The notes: a model not told the origin generated them from the sequence alone. A stretch of DNA of 64,000 nucleotides from Collinsella sp. (GCA_019425015.1 JAHYYJ010000003.1:132457-196456); one strand, 5' to 3'; counted from the first letter of the stretch, positions 1 through 13,558 are shown. A program made the numbers and translations.

Positions 1-231
1 ATCCTGCCCGCAAGCGTCGATGCCGTCTACGAGACGGTCAACCTCGACAAGCATGAGGCGCGCCTTTTGGGACAGAACACCGGTAAGGCGGCGATGCGCA
101 TCGTGCGTTCGACCTACGACAAGACGGGAACCCCGTTCGAGGTAGGCGTGCTCATCAGCTGCGACGGTCAGGCAAAGCTGCACGTGCACATCGCCGCCGA
201 CAAAACAACCTTCACCGCCACAGCCCAATAA
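1..231 (+). CDS. GntR-family regulator, UTRA effector domain (3' end only)
   Basis: The window opens inside a gene; frame 1 is open for 76 codons and stops with TAA. The visible C-terminus has the pattern of a UTRA ligand-binding domain: a short helix, a Leu-Gly turn, 'AAMRIVRSTYDKTGTPFEV', then strands ending in 'HVHIAAD'. UTRA domains sense small metabolites in HutC/GntR repressors. The DNA-binding domain lies outside the window, so target and ligand cannot be read. The gene converges with carB and is followed by a strong hairpin. Assignment rests on pattern only. Confidence 0.6.
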   Translation: MLPASVDAVYETVNLDKHEARLLGQNTGKAAMRIVRSTYDKTGTPFEVGVLISCDGQAKLHVHIAADKTTFTATAQ

Positions 232-240
232 ATCCAAAAC

Positions 241-290
241 GTGGGCGCCGTCGTTCAAACAAACGACGGCGCCCACACTCACTTTTTATT
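241..290 (+). terminator. Rho-independent terminator of the GntR-type gene
   Basis: A perfect 15-bp stem (241-255 with 262-276) with a 6-nt loop is followed by a T-rich tract at 282-290. It lies 9 bases after the stop at 231. Read leftward the stem is followed by a weaker T tract, so it may also stop transcription from carB. Confidence 0.85.
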
Positions 291-320
291 CAGCCCTAGT
301 CATCGCGCAAAGCCCCTTCG

Positions 321-450
321 GCAGCACACGGTGCAACCGAGTCACCGTAGGCCGGGGCGGAGGGGGCTGAGTTTCTCACTGAGCGACTCTGCTTGCAGCC
401 GGAGCGAAGGGGGAAACTCAGCCCCCTCCGCCCCGGCCGGCCAGCTCAAC

Positions 451-466
<16 letters not shown>
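321..466. repeat. Large nested palindrome at the 3' end of carB
   Basis: Positions 350-375 are a perfect 26-bp inverted repeat of 413-438, separated by 37 bases. An outer 13-bp pair (321-333 with 454-466) extends the structure into the last codons of carB (stop at 451-453). There is no T tract, so it is not a standard terminator. It could stabilise a 3' end or be a palindromic repeat element. Confidence 0.7.
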
Positions 467-3765
<3,299 letters not shown>

Positions 3766-3766
3766 G

Positions 3767-5212
3767 TTAGTTCTCCTCGGTCTCGGTCGCGTCGGAACCA
3801 TTGTCAGCGAAATTCCAGCCGGCCAGGCGGTCCTTCGCGGTGTCGATGTCCAGGTAGTTCTCCTCGCCGTCCATGAGTCGCATAAAGGCGGTAAAGAGAT
3901 AGTGGGCATCGGTGGGGCCGGGCGAGGCCTCGGGATGATACTGGACCGAGAAGCACGGCGCGTCGAGCAGCTGGATGCCCTCGGCGGTGCCGTCATTGAG
4001 ATTCACGTGCGTCAGGCGAATGCGGCCGAAACGCTCGTTCATCACGACCGGCGCGATACCGCGGCGTACCCAGATGCGCAGATCGCCATCGGCCGCGTGC
4101 TCGGTCTCGCCGCCCGAAAGCTCGGGGACGAGCTTGCCCAAGCTGGGGAACAGCAGTCCGAAGCCGTGGTTTTGCGCGGTAATCTCCACGCGGCGGCTGA
4201 CTAGATTCATAACCGGCTGGTTGCCGCCACGGTGACCGAATTTGAGCTTTTCCATCTGGGCGCCGCACGCCAAGCTGATCATCTGGTGACCGAGACAAAT
4301 ACCAAAGACTGGCATCTTGCCGATCAGCTGCTGCACCTGCTCGTAGGTCTCTACCACAGCATCGGGGTCGCCGGGGCCGTTGGACAAAAAGACGCCATCA
4401 GGATTCATGTCGAGCACCTGCTGGGCAGGCGTATCCCACGGCACAACGGTGAGATCGCACCCGGCGCGGACTAGGCCCTCCAGAATGCCACGCTTCACGC
4501 CGCAGTCGTAGGCAACCACCTTGTGGCGGGCAGGAGCGGCGGCAGTGAGCGCAAAATTATGCTCGACGGGCAGGTCGCTCGCGGCAAAAGCATGGGGCTC
4601 GGGGCAGCTCACAGTCTTGACCAGGTTCTCGCCGACCAGCGTAGGCGCGGCGGACAGGCGCTCGGCAAGCTCGTCGACGTCAAAGATCTCCGTCGAGATT
4701 ATGCCCATCTTGGAACCGTTGTCGCGCAGGTGGCGCACGAGAGCGCGGGTGTCGACGCCCTCGATAGCGACGATGCCGTGTGCACGCAGGTACTTCGGCA
4801 CGCTGACGGTCGAGCGCCAGTTAGAAGGCGTGGCACACATGTCGTGGACGACCATGCCGCGCATGGCGGGAGCGCTCGCGGGGCGAGCGGTATCGCCGGG
4901 GAAGGCCGACTGGACATCGGTCTCGTCAATGCCGTAGTTGCCGATCTGCGGATAGGTCATGGTTACGATTTGGCCGGCATAGCTCGGGTCGGTCATGACC
5001 TCAAAGTAGCCTTCGAGCGACGTGTTAAAGCAGACCTCGCCGGTTGCGGTACCCTCGGCACCGCATGCACGGCCATAAAAAATGGTCCCATCCTCAAGAT
5101 ACAGGATGCAGGGACCGCAGGTGCCCTTGCTGGTTTTAGCCAGCATACGCTGGCACAGCTCGCTGGGCGCGAAGGTGCGGGCGGCAGCGCCCGCGATATG
5201 GTTGTTCGCCAT
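3767..5212 (-). CDS. carA: carbamoyl-phosphate synthase, small (glutaminase) subunit
   Basis: Hydrolyses glutamine and channels ammonia to CarB. The class I amidotransferase signature 'GICLGHQM' holds the nucleophile Cys, and 'QYHPEASPGPTD' holds the His/Glu of the triad. The start is the ATG at 5212, preceded by GGGAAGGAG; an earlier in-frame start lacks a ribosome site. At 481 residues it is about 100 longer than usual: about 30 extra at the N-terminus, about 50 inserted between 'QNHGF' and 'THVNLNDGT' in the glutaminase domain, and an acidic tail. Stop and carB start are one base apart, so translation is probably coupled. Confidence 0.96.
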   Translation of the reverse strand: MANNHIAGAAARTFAPSELCQRMLAKTSKGTCGPCILYLEDGTIFYGRACGAEGTATGEVCFNTSLEGYFEVMTDPSYAGQIVTMTYPQIGNYGIDETDVQSAFPGDTARPASAPAMRGMVVHDMCATPSNWRSTVSVPKYLRAHGIVAIEGVDTRALVRHLRDNGSKMGIISTEIFDVDELAERLSAAPTLVGENLVKTVSCPEPHAFAASDLPVEHNFALTAAAPARHKVVAYDCGVKRGILEGLVRAGCDLTVVPWDTPAQQVLDMNPDGVFLSNGPGDPDAVVETYEQVQQLIGKMPVFGICLGHQMISLACGAQMEKLKFGHRGGNQPVMNLVSRRVEITAQNHGFGLLFPSLGKLVPELSGGETEHAADGDLRIWVRRGIAPVVMNERFGRIRLTHVNLNDGTAEGIQLLDAPCFSVQYHPEASPGPTDAHYLFTAFMRLMDGEENYLDIDTAKDRLAGWNFADNGSDATETEEN

Positions 5213-5377
5213 AATTCTCCTTCCCGGTCTCACAGGACCGGCTTAAAGGTGTGTAGTTAGGCCTCGCGGTATTGTAACCGCAAGCATGCCTCATGGCGTT
5301 AATTTCATCGAAATGTTTACGAAATGATAATTATGACTTTCTATGCATAATGATTTTTTAATCCCCGTCCCAGAAAA

Positions 5378-5414
5378 ATCATCCCGCGTGGGCTTGTGAC
5401 TCACGCGGGATGAT
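5378..5414 (-). terminator. Terminator downstream of the 5421-6386 gene
   Basis: Perfect 13-bp stem (5378-5390 with 5402-5414). On the minus strand it is followed by TTTTTCTGGG. It closes the ABC exporter/membrane protein operon just before carA's upstream region. Confidence 0.85.
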
Positions 5415-5420
5415 GGCCTC

Positions 5421-6386
5421 TTACTTTTTCTTGTCCTGTTCCAGCAGATCGGACGGTGAGCGATCGGGCTTGCCGCCGCGGAAAATCTCGCGGCCATGCA
5501 GACGATGCTCCAGGTCACGTTCGGCCTTTTCCTCATCAATCTTGGTCTGGCTCACCACCGGGTCCTCAATCAACGACGACACCGAGTTCACCTGCTTCTG
5601 AATGCGCTCGGCGATGGTGTCATCCATACTCACGATGCGCATCTTCCAGTCGATACTCGTAGCGTTGGATGAGCTCTTGGTCCACACGAACGTCAGGATG
5701 GCGCTCTGGTGGCCCTGGGCGGGAAACATGCCAAAGAAGGAATCGTGCTGAATGTTGCTATCCTCGTCGATATAGGCGTGAACGTTATACACCACGCGGT
5801 CGATCTTATCGTTGAGCAGCGCGTTGGTCGCAAGCGCCGCGGCCTGAATCTGCCCGTTGGACAGCAGTTCGAGCTCGTTGGCAGACGATGTGTCCAACAC
5901 CGTCACCTCGACCGTGCCCGTACGCTCATCGGCTTCATCGACGGTAAAGTCGAGCGGGAACTGCGTAAAGCCATTACCCCATTCGAGTCCACCCTTGAGC
6001 GCCGTCGAAACGGTATCGACCGAAACGCTCTCGGACAGGTTGGCGGTGTTCAGGCGACGCATCACGCCGTAGCCAATCTGCATGCCCACGATCAGCACCA
6101 AAATACCAATGACCACGGCCATCGCGGTCTTCGTAATGGTATGACTCACCTGCGAACCCGAAGGATCGTCCTCGGACAGCGGGTCGATATGTTTTGCCTG
6201 GCTCGCGCGGTCCTCACTGCGCAGCTGCGCTAGCGCAGCTTTGTCACCGCGCTTGGCCGCAGCCTCCTTCTCACGCATGCGCTCGGTTCGCTTTTTGGCA
6301 AGCGTGGGATCCAAGACACCGGATGCATCGATTTCGGAGAATAACTCCGTCACTTCTTCCGGAGTCAAAGGGTTCTTGTCAGCCAT
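5421..6386 (-). CDS. single-pass membrane protein of unknown function
   Basis: No family is recognised. The 321-residue protein has a charged, Glu/Arg/Ala-rich cytoplasmic N-terminus (about 1-80), one clear membrane helix (about 85-108, 'AMAVVIGILVLIVGMQIGYG'), then an extracytoplasmic domain of about 190 residues and a basic, Lys-rich end. The ATG is preceded by GACAGGAAG. It starts 19 bases after the upstream ABC exporter stop and is followed by a terminator, so the two form an operon and the protein may serve or be moved by that exporter. This is inference from position. Confidence 0.8.
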   Translation of the reverse strand: MADKNPLTPEEVTELFSEIDASGVLDPTLAKKRTERMREKEAAAKRGDKAALAQLRSEDRASQAKHIDPLSEDDPSGSQVSHTITKTAMAVVIGILVLIVGMQIGYGVMRRLNTANLSESVSVDTVSTALKGGLEWGNGFTQFPLDFTVDEADERTGTVEVTVLDTSSANELELLSNGQIQAAALATNALLNDKIDRVVYNVHAYIDEDSNIQHDSFFGMFPAQGHQSAILTFVWTKSSSNATSIDWKMRIVSMDDTIAERIQKQVNSVSSLIEDPVVSQTKIDEEKAERDLEHRLHGREIFRGGKPDRSPSDLLEQDKKK

Positions 6387-6405
6387 AAACTTCCTGTCAT
6401 ATCAA

Positions 6406-8175
6406 TCAGTCGAGCTCGTGCGCACGCGCACCTTCGAACTGCATTCGATAGTAACGGGCATAGGTGCCGCCACGGGCGAGAAGCTGTTCATGCGTGCCAC
6501 GTTCCACAACGCGACCATGCTCAACGGTCGCAATCTCATCGGCGTGTTTAATGGTCGAGAGACGGTGGGCGATGATGATCGTGGTACGGCCGCGTGCCAG
6601 CTCTTCGAGCGACTCCTGAACCGCTTCCTCGCTTTCGTTATCCAAAGCACTCGTCGCCTCATCCAAAATAAGGATCTTGGGATTCTTGAGAAACACGCGC
6701 GCAATGGCGACGCGCTGCTTTTGACCACCCGAAAGACGGCTGCCGCGCTCGCCCACCACGGTGTCGTAGCCTTGCGGAAGCGACTCGATAAAGGTATCGA
6801 TATTGGCGCGGCGGGCCGCCTCGGCGATCTCTTCTGCCGTGGCGCCCGGCTTGCCGTAGGCGATGTTCTCGCCGATCGTTCCATCGAACAGGTACACATC
6901 TTGCTGCACCAGGCCGATGGCACGGCGCAGGCTATGCTGCGTCACGTCGCGCACATCCTGGCCGTCGATACTAATGGAGCCACCGGCAACGTCGTAAAAG
7001 CGCGGCAACAGCGAACAAGTCGTCGATTTGCCGCCGCCCGAGGGGCCAACCAAAGCGATGGTCTGACCGGGCCTAATGGACAGATCCATATGGTCGATAA
7101 CGGGACGTGCCCCATCGTCCGCGCCAAGCTCAACATCCTCGTAGTTAAAGCACACGTTGCGGTACTCCACGGCACCAGCCGTCACCTGCAGATCCGCAGC
7201 GCCCGGCTTATCCTGAATATCGGGGACAGTCGAGAGCACCTCGTCCATGCGCTTAAAGCCGGCAATGGCCTTCTGATACGTCTCGGCCGAATTGACGAGC
7301 GTCTCGAGAGGCGTGCAGAACAGTGAAATGTAAAGCGCGAAGGTTGCCATATCGACCGCCTGCAGCTGACCCTGGGCAACGAGCCAACCGCCCAGCAGCA
7401 CCACGATCACATAGAGCACGCCCGAGAGCAGGCCATACGTTGCGGTGTAGACGCCCATGGCATGATACATGTTCTCCTTGGACGAAAGATAGCGATTGTT
7501 GGAGGCGCGGAACTTAGAGCGCTCGGTCTGCTCATTGGCAAAGCTCTTGACCACGCGCATGCCCGCCAGCGAATCCTGCAGCTGCGCATTGATGCCGCTG
7601 ATCTTTTTGCGGTTGTCGCTAAAGACCTCGCGCATGCGCATGTTCTGCCAAAACATGATGACCGCAAACGCTGCTGTCACCGCAGCCATGGCAAGCGCCA
7701 GCACCGGGGCGATGGTAAAGAGGATCACAAACGAGCCGATAATCTCGATGCCGCAGATGATGATCCACTCGGGCACGTGGTGCGCCGCCTCGCAGATATC
7801 GAACAGGTCGTTGACCACGCGGCTCATCATGTCGCCCGAGCTGTTACGGTCGAAGTACGCAAAGCTAAAGCGCTCATACTGGTCGAACAGGTCCTCGCGC
7901 ATCTTGGACTCCATGCGCGCACCCATCACGTGACCCCAATAGCTCACAAAATAGCGGCAGGCGCAGCGGATGACATACATCAGCACCAAACCCACCGCGA
8001 TCATACCGAGCGCCTGCATAATGGCAGCATGACCCTGGGTAAACAGCCCACCGGTCAAATTGCGCAGAATAATAGGAAACGCAAGGTCAATGGCGGCAAG
8101 CACCAGAGCACAAACAGTATCAGCAACAAAAAGCCCCATCTGGGGCTCGTAATACGAGAGAAACCTTTTAAACAT
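6406..8175 (-). CDS. ABC exporter, fused permease and ATPase
   Basis: A 589-residue half-transporter of the MsbA/multidrug exporter type, expected to act as a homodimer in the inner membrane. The N-terminal half has about six membrane helices. The C-terminal half carries Walker A 'GPSGGGKST', the Q-loop 'LVQQDVYLFDGTI', signature 'LSGGQ', Walker B 'ILILDEATSALD' and the switch His in 'IIIAHRLS'. All catalytic residues are present. The substrate cannot be read. Transcribed with the downstream membrane-protein gene; about 250 bases of structured, non-coding DNA lie upstream. Confidence 0.92.
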   Translation of the reverse strand: MFKRFLSYYEPQMGLFVADTVCALVLAAIDLAFPIILRNLTGGLFTQGHAAIMQALGMIAVGLVLMYVIRCACRYFVSYWGHVMGARMESKMREDLFDQYERFSFAYFDRNSSGDMMSRVVNDLFDICEAAHHVPEWIIICGIEIIGSFVILFTIAPVLALAMAAVTAAFAVIMFWQNMRMREVFSDNRKKISGINAQLQDSLAGMRVVKSFANEQTERSKFRASNNRYLSSKENMYHAMGVYTATYGLLSGVLYVIVVLLGGWLVAQGQLQAVDMATFALYISLFCTPLETLVNSAETYQKAIAGFKRMDEVLSTVPDIQDKPGAADLQVTAGAVEYRNVCFNYEDVELGADDGARPVIDHMDLSIRPGQTIALVGPSGGGKSTTCSLLPRFYDVAGGSISIDGQDVRDVTQHSLRRAIGLVQQDVYLFDGTIGENIAYGKPGATAEEIAEAARRANIDTFIESLPQGYDTVVGERGSRLSGGQKQRVAIARVFLKNPKILILDEATSALDNESEEAVQESLEELARGRTTIIIAHRLSTIKHADEIATVEHGRVVERGTHEQLLARGGTYARYYRMQFEGARAHELD

Positions 8176-8284
8176 GCAATCCTCGAAGAGAAATAAATAG
8201 CGTGAGAAATCCGGTTGAACCGGTCAGGCTGAAAACAAAGCGTCCCAACAAGCATAACGCCGATGTTCTGGCAGCGTCAGCGAA

Positions 8285-8380
8285 AACGTCCCTAAGCAAG
8301 CAAGGTGCCTTGAAAGAGGAGCGACGCGTACTTCGGTACGCGAGCGACGATTGAAAGGCAGATTGCCGCTTAGGGGCGTT
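8285..8380. repeat. Structured palindromic element, copy 1 (core 8306-8360)
   Basis: An outer 13-bp near-perfect pair (8285-8297 with 8368-8380) surrounds a core. The core has a closing stem (8306-8311 with 8355-8360), an asymmetric loop GAAAGAGGAG...GCGACGATTGA, and an inner stem GCGTAC-TTCG-GTACGC. The same core recurs at 25344-25396 with a different closing stem. It sits just 3' of the NUDIX gene. Confidence 0.75.
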
Positions 8381-8394
8381 TGCAGCGTCGACTC

Positions 8395-8422
8395 GTTACG
8401 CGGTTTGGTAAAACCGCGTAAC
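8395..8422. repeat. Perfect hairpin abutting the NUDIX stop codon
   Basis: A 12-bp perfect stem (8395-8406 with 8411-8422) with a 4-base loop ends one base before the NUDIX stop (8423-8425). No T tract follows on the minus strand. It may act with the adjacent palindromic element as a 3' end structure. Confidence 0.6.
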
Positions 8423-9118
8423 CTAGAGCTCCGCACCCCCAAGGCGATGCGCGATGCTATCGCAGGCCAAGGCGCCCACGACGGTCTTGGCGTCTTCGAT
8501 CTTGCCGTCGAGCACGGCGTCGATCAGCTCGTGCAGCGGCACCAGGTCCACGTTGACAAACTCGTCATCGTCGGGGTTGGGCGCGTCGAACTCGAGCTTG
8601 GTGGCCAGGTAGATATGAATGATCTCATCGCAGAAGCCGCAGGACGTGACAATCGACGTCAAAAAGCGAATACGACCAGCCCTAAAGCCCGTCTCCTCAT
8701 GCAGTTCGCGCTTGGCGCAATCGAGCGGGTCCTCGCCTGGATCGAGCTTGCCGGCGGGAATCTCGACCGTCACGCGGTCGATGGCGGTGCGGTACTGACG
8801 CACCAGTACGATCTTGCCACTCTCGGTCAGCGCCACAACGGCCGCCGCACCCGGATGGCGAACGATATCGCGGGCGCTGCGGCGACCGTTGGGCAGCTCA
8901 ACCTCAAGACGGTGGACATCGAGGATCTTGCCCTTCCAGGCACACTCCTCCGAAAGAATCTTCTCGTGCAGCTCGACATCGTGCGGGTCGTCGTCGCCCA
9001 ACACCAGCGCCGGCTCGTCAGCGACCTCGCCACCAGGCTCGCCCTCGGCGTGCCCATACATGCGGCTGTCCTCTTCAACGATCTGCGCATCCACGAGCTC
9101 TTCGTTCTTCTCGTCCAT
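8423..9118 (-). CDS. NUDIX hydrolase, ADP-ribose pyrophosphatase-like
   Basis: Likely hydrolyses nucleoside-diphosphate sugars such as ADP-ribose. The Nudix box is intact: 'GKLDPGEDPLDCAKRELHEE' followed by TGF matches GX5EX7REUXEEXGU. The upstream segment 'VRHPGAAAVVAL...VRQYRTAIDRVTVEIPAG' is typical of the ADP-ribose pyrophosphatase branch. I chose the second ATG (9118) because AGAGGA lies about 9 bases upstream; the first (9127) would have no spacing. Residues 1-60 form an acidic extension not seen in short family members. It starts 21 bases after purD, so it is probably co-transcribed. The exact substrate is uncertain. Confidence 0.9.
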   Translation of the reverse strand: MDEKNEELVDAQIVEEDSRMYGHAEGEPGGEVADEPALVLGDDDPHDVELHEKILSEECAWKGKILDVHRLEVELPNGRRSARDIVRHPGAAAVVALTESGKIVLVRQYRTAIDRVTVEIPAGKLDPGEDPLDCAKRELHEETGFRAGRIRFLTSIVTSCGFCDEIIHIYLATKLEFDAPNPDDDEFVNVDLVPLHELIDAVLDGKIEDAKTVVGALACDSIAHRLGGAEL

Positions 9119-9139
9119 CCGTCTCATTCCTCTCGGATT

Positions 9140-10444
9140 TTAGGCATCCCAGGCGTCGCGGCCGCGCAGCGCGCGCAGGCCGATGTCGTGGCGCAGGGTC
9201 TTGCCTTCAAAATCAATCTTCTCGCAGGCCTCGTAGGCAAGGTTGCGAGCGTTCTCGAACGTGTCACCCAGAGCGGTTACGGCAAGCACGCGGCCGCCGT
9301 TGGTCACGAGCTGGCCATCCACCACGGCGGTGCCCGCGTGGTACACGGTCACGTTCTCCATGGCCTCGGCATCCTCAATACCAGTGATGACCTTGCCCTT
9401 CTCGTAGCTGCCGGGATAGCCCGCGCTCGTCAGGACAACGGCCACGGCCCACTCGTCACGCCAGTCGAGCTCAATCTGATCGAGCTCGCAGTTGGCGCAG
9501 GCGAGCATGACCTCAACCAGGTCGTTCTTAAGGCGCGGCAGCACGACCTGCGTCTCGGGGTCGCCAAAGCGGGCATTGAACTCCAGCACCTTGGGGCCGG
9601 CAGGCGTGAGCATAAAGCCGCCATACAGGCAGCCGCGGTAGTCGATGCCCTCGGCAGCAAGCTCGGCAACGGTCTGCTCCATGACCGCCACCATGGTGGC
9701 GTGCTCCTCGTCGGTCACGATGGGCACCGGGCTGTAGACGCCCATGCCGCCGGTGTTGGGGCCCTTGTCGCCCTCGAGGGCGCGCTTGTGGTCCTGCGAG
9801 GTGGCCATGGGGCGCACGGTCTTGCCGTCGGTAAAGGCGAGCAGTGAGCACTCGGGACCAACGAGCATCTCCTCGATAACCACGGTGTTGCCGGCATCGC
9901 CAAAGGTGCCGCCAAAGCACTCGCGCACGGCCTCCTCGGCCTGCTCAAGTTCGGTCGCCACGATAACGCCCTTGCCCGCGGCAAGGCCGTCGGCCTTCAC
10001 GACCAGCGGAGCGCCCTGCTCGCGCACGTAGGCGAGAGCCGAAGCCTCGTCGGTAAACGAACCATAGGCTGCCGTCGGAATGCCCGCACGCTCCATGAGC
10101 TGCTTGGAGAACAGCTTGGAGCCCTCCATCTGGGCGCCCTCGGCACCCGGGCCAAAGCAGGGAATACCCGCCGCGCGCACGGCGTCGGCCACGCCCGCCA
10201 CGAGCGGAGCCTCGGGGCCAATTACCACGAGTCCGCATCCGTGGCTCTGCGCAAACGCCGCCACGGCCGCAGGATCGCAGTCGTAGAGAACAACGTTCTC
10301 GCCGCAGCTCGCGGTGCCGCCGTTGCCCGGCGCGATGTAGAGCTTGCCGGCGCGCGGTGATGCTGCGAGCTTAGCTGCCAAAGCATGCTCACGGCCGCCG
10401 CTGCCCAACAACAGGATGTCGATGGTTTGAGTGTCCGCCTTCAA
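9140..10444 (-). CDS. purD: phosphoribosylamine-glycine ligase (GAR synthetase)
   Basis: Second step of purine synthesis: joins glycine to phosphoribosylamine with ATP. The N-terminus 'ILLLGSGGREHALAAKL' and the ATP-grasp segments 'VVKADGLAAGKGV' and 'GPEAPLVAGVADAVR' identify it. I place the start at a TTG (10442-10444), because AGGAGG sits 6 bases upstream and it gives the normal N-terminus; an in-frame start at 10612 would add 56 residues of unrelated sequence overlapping purA. 434 residues, normal. Downstream of purA and upstream of the NUDIX gene. Confidence 0.95.
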   Translation of the reverse strand: MKADTQTIDILLLGSGGREHALAAKLAASPRAGKLYIAPGNGGTASCGENVVLYDCDPAAVAAFAQSHGCGLVVIGPEAPLVAGVADAVRAAGIPCFGPGAEGAQMEGSKLFSKQLMERAGIPTAAYGSFTDEASALAYVREQGAPLVVKADGLAAGKGVIVATELEQAEEAVRECFGGTFGDAGNTVVIEEMLVGPECSLLAFTDGKTVRPMATSQDHKRALEGDKGPNTGGMGVYSPVPIVTDEEHATMVAVMEQTVAELAAEGIDYRGCLYGGFMLTPAGPKVLEFNARFGDPETQVVLPRLKNDLVEVMLACANCELDQIELDWRDEWAVAVVLTSAGYPGSYEKGKVITGIEDAEAMENVTVYHAGTAVVDGQLVTNGGRVLAVTALGDTFENARNLAYEACEKIDFEGKTLRHDIGLRALRGRDAWDA

Positions 10445-10498
10445 GGGTGCCTCCTCTATGGATGAATGGCCCGCTCCGCGCGAGCCCTTTGCAAGCAA

Positions 10499-10540
10499 AT
10501 ATACCCCTCGGCCGCCCGTCCGGGCTGCAAAGGGGTATAT
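10499..10540. repeat. Hairpin between purA and purD
   Basis: 10-bp perfect stem (10499-10508 with 10531-10540) with a second small GC-rich stem inside. No T tract on either side, so it may be a leader structure or processing site for purD rather than a terminator. Confidence 0.5.
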
Positions 10541-10562
10541 CGCAATAACCAAATAGTCCCGA

Positions 10563-11849
<1,287 letters not shown>

Positions 11850-11915
11850 GTTTACTCCTTACATTCATGGACTGTCTACGCGCCACGCCGGCACGCAGAA
11901 GCACAAAACATTCCC

Positions 11916-11944
11916 AGTATACCCGTGCAACGGGCGCCTGTCCT
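11916..11944 (-). promoter_or_regulatory. Candidate purA promoter
   Basis: On the minus strand TATACT (11916-11921) lies 17 bases after AGGACA (11939-11944), about 70 bases upstream of purA. The -10 is a good match and the -35 is weak. Confidence 0.4.
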
Positions 11945-13334
11945 ACTCCTCGGCATGTGCCCCATCAAGCTCATAGAACTTGGTGGATGCCGGCAGGAAC
12001 ATCAGGTCGACGTCGCCGATCGGGCCCGAACGGTTCTTGGCCACGACGATACGCGTAACGCCCTCGTCGGGTCGATCGTCGCGCGAGGCTTCGGCCTCGT
12101 CGGCGGAGCGGTCCAAGAACATAACGATATCGGCGTCCTGCTCGATGGAGCCCGATTCACGAAGGTCGGAAAGCTGCGGGCGCTTGCCGGTACGGGATTC
12201 GACCTGACGCGAGAGCTGCGACAGCGCGATGAGCGGGATCTTGAGTTCCTTGGCCATGATCTTCAGACCACGCGACATCTCGGAGACCTCGACGGTACGG
12301 CTCTCTGAGCGGCGTCCCGGCGGAGGACTCACCAGCTGCAGGTAGTCCAGGATGATGATGGCCTTCTCCTTGTTGTGGAGCATGCGGCGGCTCTTGGCGC
12401 GAATCTCGGTCACTGTGGTGCCGGGCGTATCGTCAATCAGAATATCGAGCTTGGACAAGGTCTGCGTGGCCTCGTTGATATTGGCCCACTGCTCGGGGCT
12501 AATGCGGCCCATGCGGAAGTCACTGATCGAAATCATGGCGTAGGCGCAAATCAGACGCTGGGCAATTTCCTTGCCCGACATCTCCAGCGAGAAGAAGCCG
12601 ACGGTATAACCGGCCGCGGCAGCGTTGAGCGCCAGATTCAGGGCGAACGACGTCTTACCCACAGCAGGGCGGGCGCCGATGATGATGAGCTGGCCCTCGC
12701 GAAAACCCATGAGCATGCGGTCGAGCGACGGGAAGCCCGTGGGCACGCCCGCAGCCTGGCCGCCTGCCTGGCACACTTCCTCGGCCTCGTTATAGGCCTC
12801 GACCATAAACTCGGTCAGCGTCTTGTAGCTCGACTTGACCTCGCGCGCCGTGACCTTGAGCAACTTGCTCTCGGCCAGCTCCACGACCTCTTTGGTATCG
12901 GTGGGAGCGTTATAGGCCAGCGCGTTGATCTCGTTGGTGGCGCCGATCAGCTCACGCAGCATCGAATCGCGGCGAACGATAGCGGCATGGTGCTGCCAGT
13001 TGACGAGCGACAGGGTCTGACCCATCAACTCCAAAATGTAGGCCTCGCCGCCCACGGCATCAAGCTTGTTGATGCTTCGCAGGTAATCGATCAGCGAGAT
13101 GGAGTCGATGGGAATGCGGCTGTTGTACATATCGACCATCGCGGTATAGATGGTCTTATGAATGGGCCGGTAGAAGTCATCGGGCTGCAGCTCGACCTGG
13201 GCCTCTTCGACCACCTCGGGCGATAGCAGCATAGCGGCCAGTACATTGGCCTCTGCATCTTGGTTTTGGGGAAGACCCAACTTGGAGCCGCGGTCCTCAA
13301 CCGTCAGCCCGGTCTCCCTATCGTCATATGCCAT
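11943..13334 (-). CDS. dnaB: replicative DNA helicase
   Basis: Hexameric 5'-3' helicase at the replication fork. The N-terminal DnaB domain begins 'LPQNQDAEANVLAAML'; the RecA-like domain has Walker A 'GARPAVGKTSFALNLAL', Walker B 'AIIILDYLQLV' and the arginine-finger region 'LRESGSIEQDADIVMFLDR'. No intein is present. I chose the third ATG (13334), with GAGG 6 bases upstream, giving 463 residues. It follows the rpsF operon terminator and so has its own promoter or depends on readthrough. A DciA-like loader candidate is encoded beside recF. Confidence 0.96.
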   Translation of the reverse strand: MAYDDRETGLTVEDRGSKLGLPQNQDAEANVLAAMLLSPEVVEEAQVELQPDDFYRPIHKTIYTAMVDMYNSRIPIDSISLIDYLRSINKLDAVGGEAYILELMGQTLSLVNWQHHAAIVRRDSMLRELIGATNEINALAYNAPTDTKEVVELAESKLLKVTAREVKSSYKTLTEFMVEAYNEAEEVCQAGGQAAGVPTGFPSLDRMLMGFREGQLIIIGARPAVGKTSFALNLALNAAAAGYTVGFFSLEMSGKEIAQRLICAYAMISISDFRMGRISPEQWANINEATQTLSKLDILIDDTPGTTVTEIRAKSRRMLHNKEKAIIILDYLQLVSPPPGRRSESRTVEVSEMSRGLKIMAKELKIPLIALSQLSRQVESRTGKRPQLSDLRESGSIEQDADIVMFLDRSADEAEASRDDRPDEGVTRIVVAKNRSGPIGDVDLMFLPASTKFYELDGAHAEE

Positions 13335-13496
13335 GAGCATCCTCATTCATATCGCTTGCGAGCATCCATAGTATCAGCCACGGTCCCAAAACGCGCCGCG
13401 CGCCGCCAATCATCACCGAACCAAACGGATGAACGGTCCTGTATATAGGACTTCGACGCAACGTTCACCATGACACTCACTCAGCGCAAAAAACAA

Positions 13497-13526
13497 AAGG
13501 GCGCCCTGGTTTCCCAGAGCGCCCTT
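13497..13526 (-). terminator. Terminator of the rpsF-ssb-rpsR-rplI operon
   Basis: GC-rich stem of about 13 bp (13497-13509 with 13514-13526), followed on the minus strand by TTTTGTTTTTTG. Confidence 0.9.
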
Positions 13527-13558
13527 CTTAGAACAAGATTGTTGCGTTGCAGCAAATG

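Noticed and set aside
8351..9847. 498-codon open frame on + opposite the NUDIX and purD genes
   Set aside because: Crosses two well-supported genes on the other strand and starts inside the structured repeat.
10445..10562. Purine riboswitch before purD
   Set aside because: The hairpin lacks the three-way junction and conserved loops of purine riboswitches.
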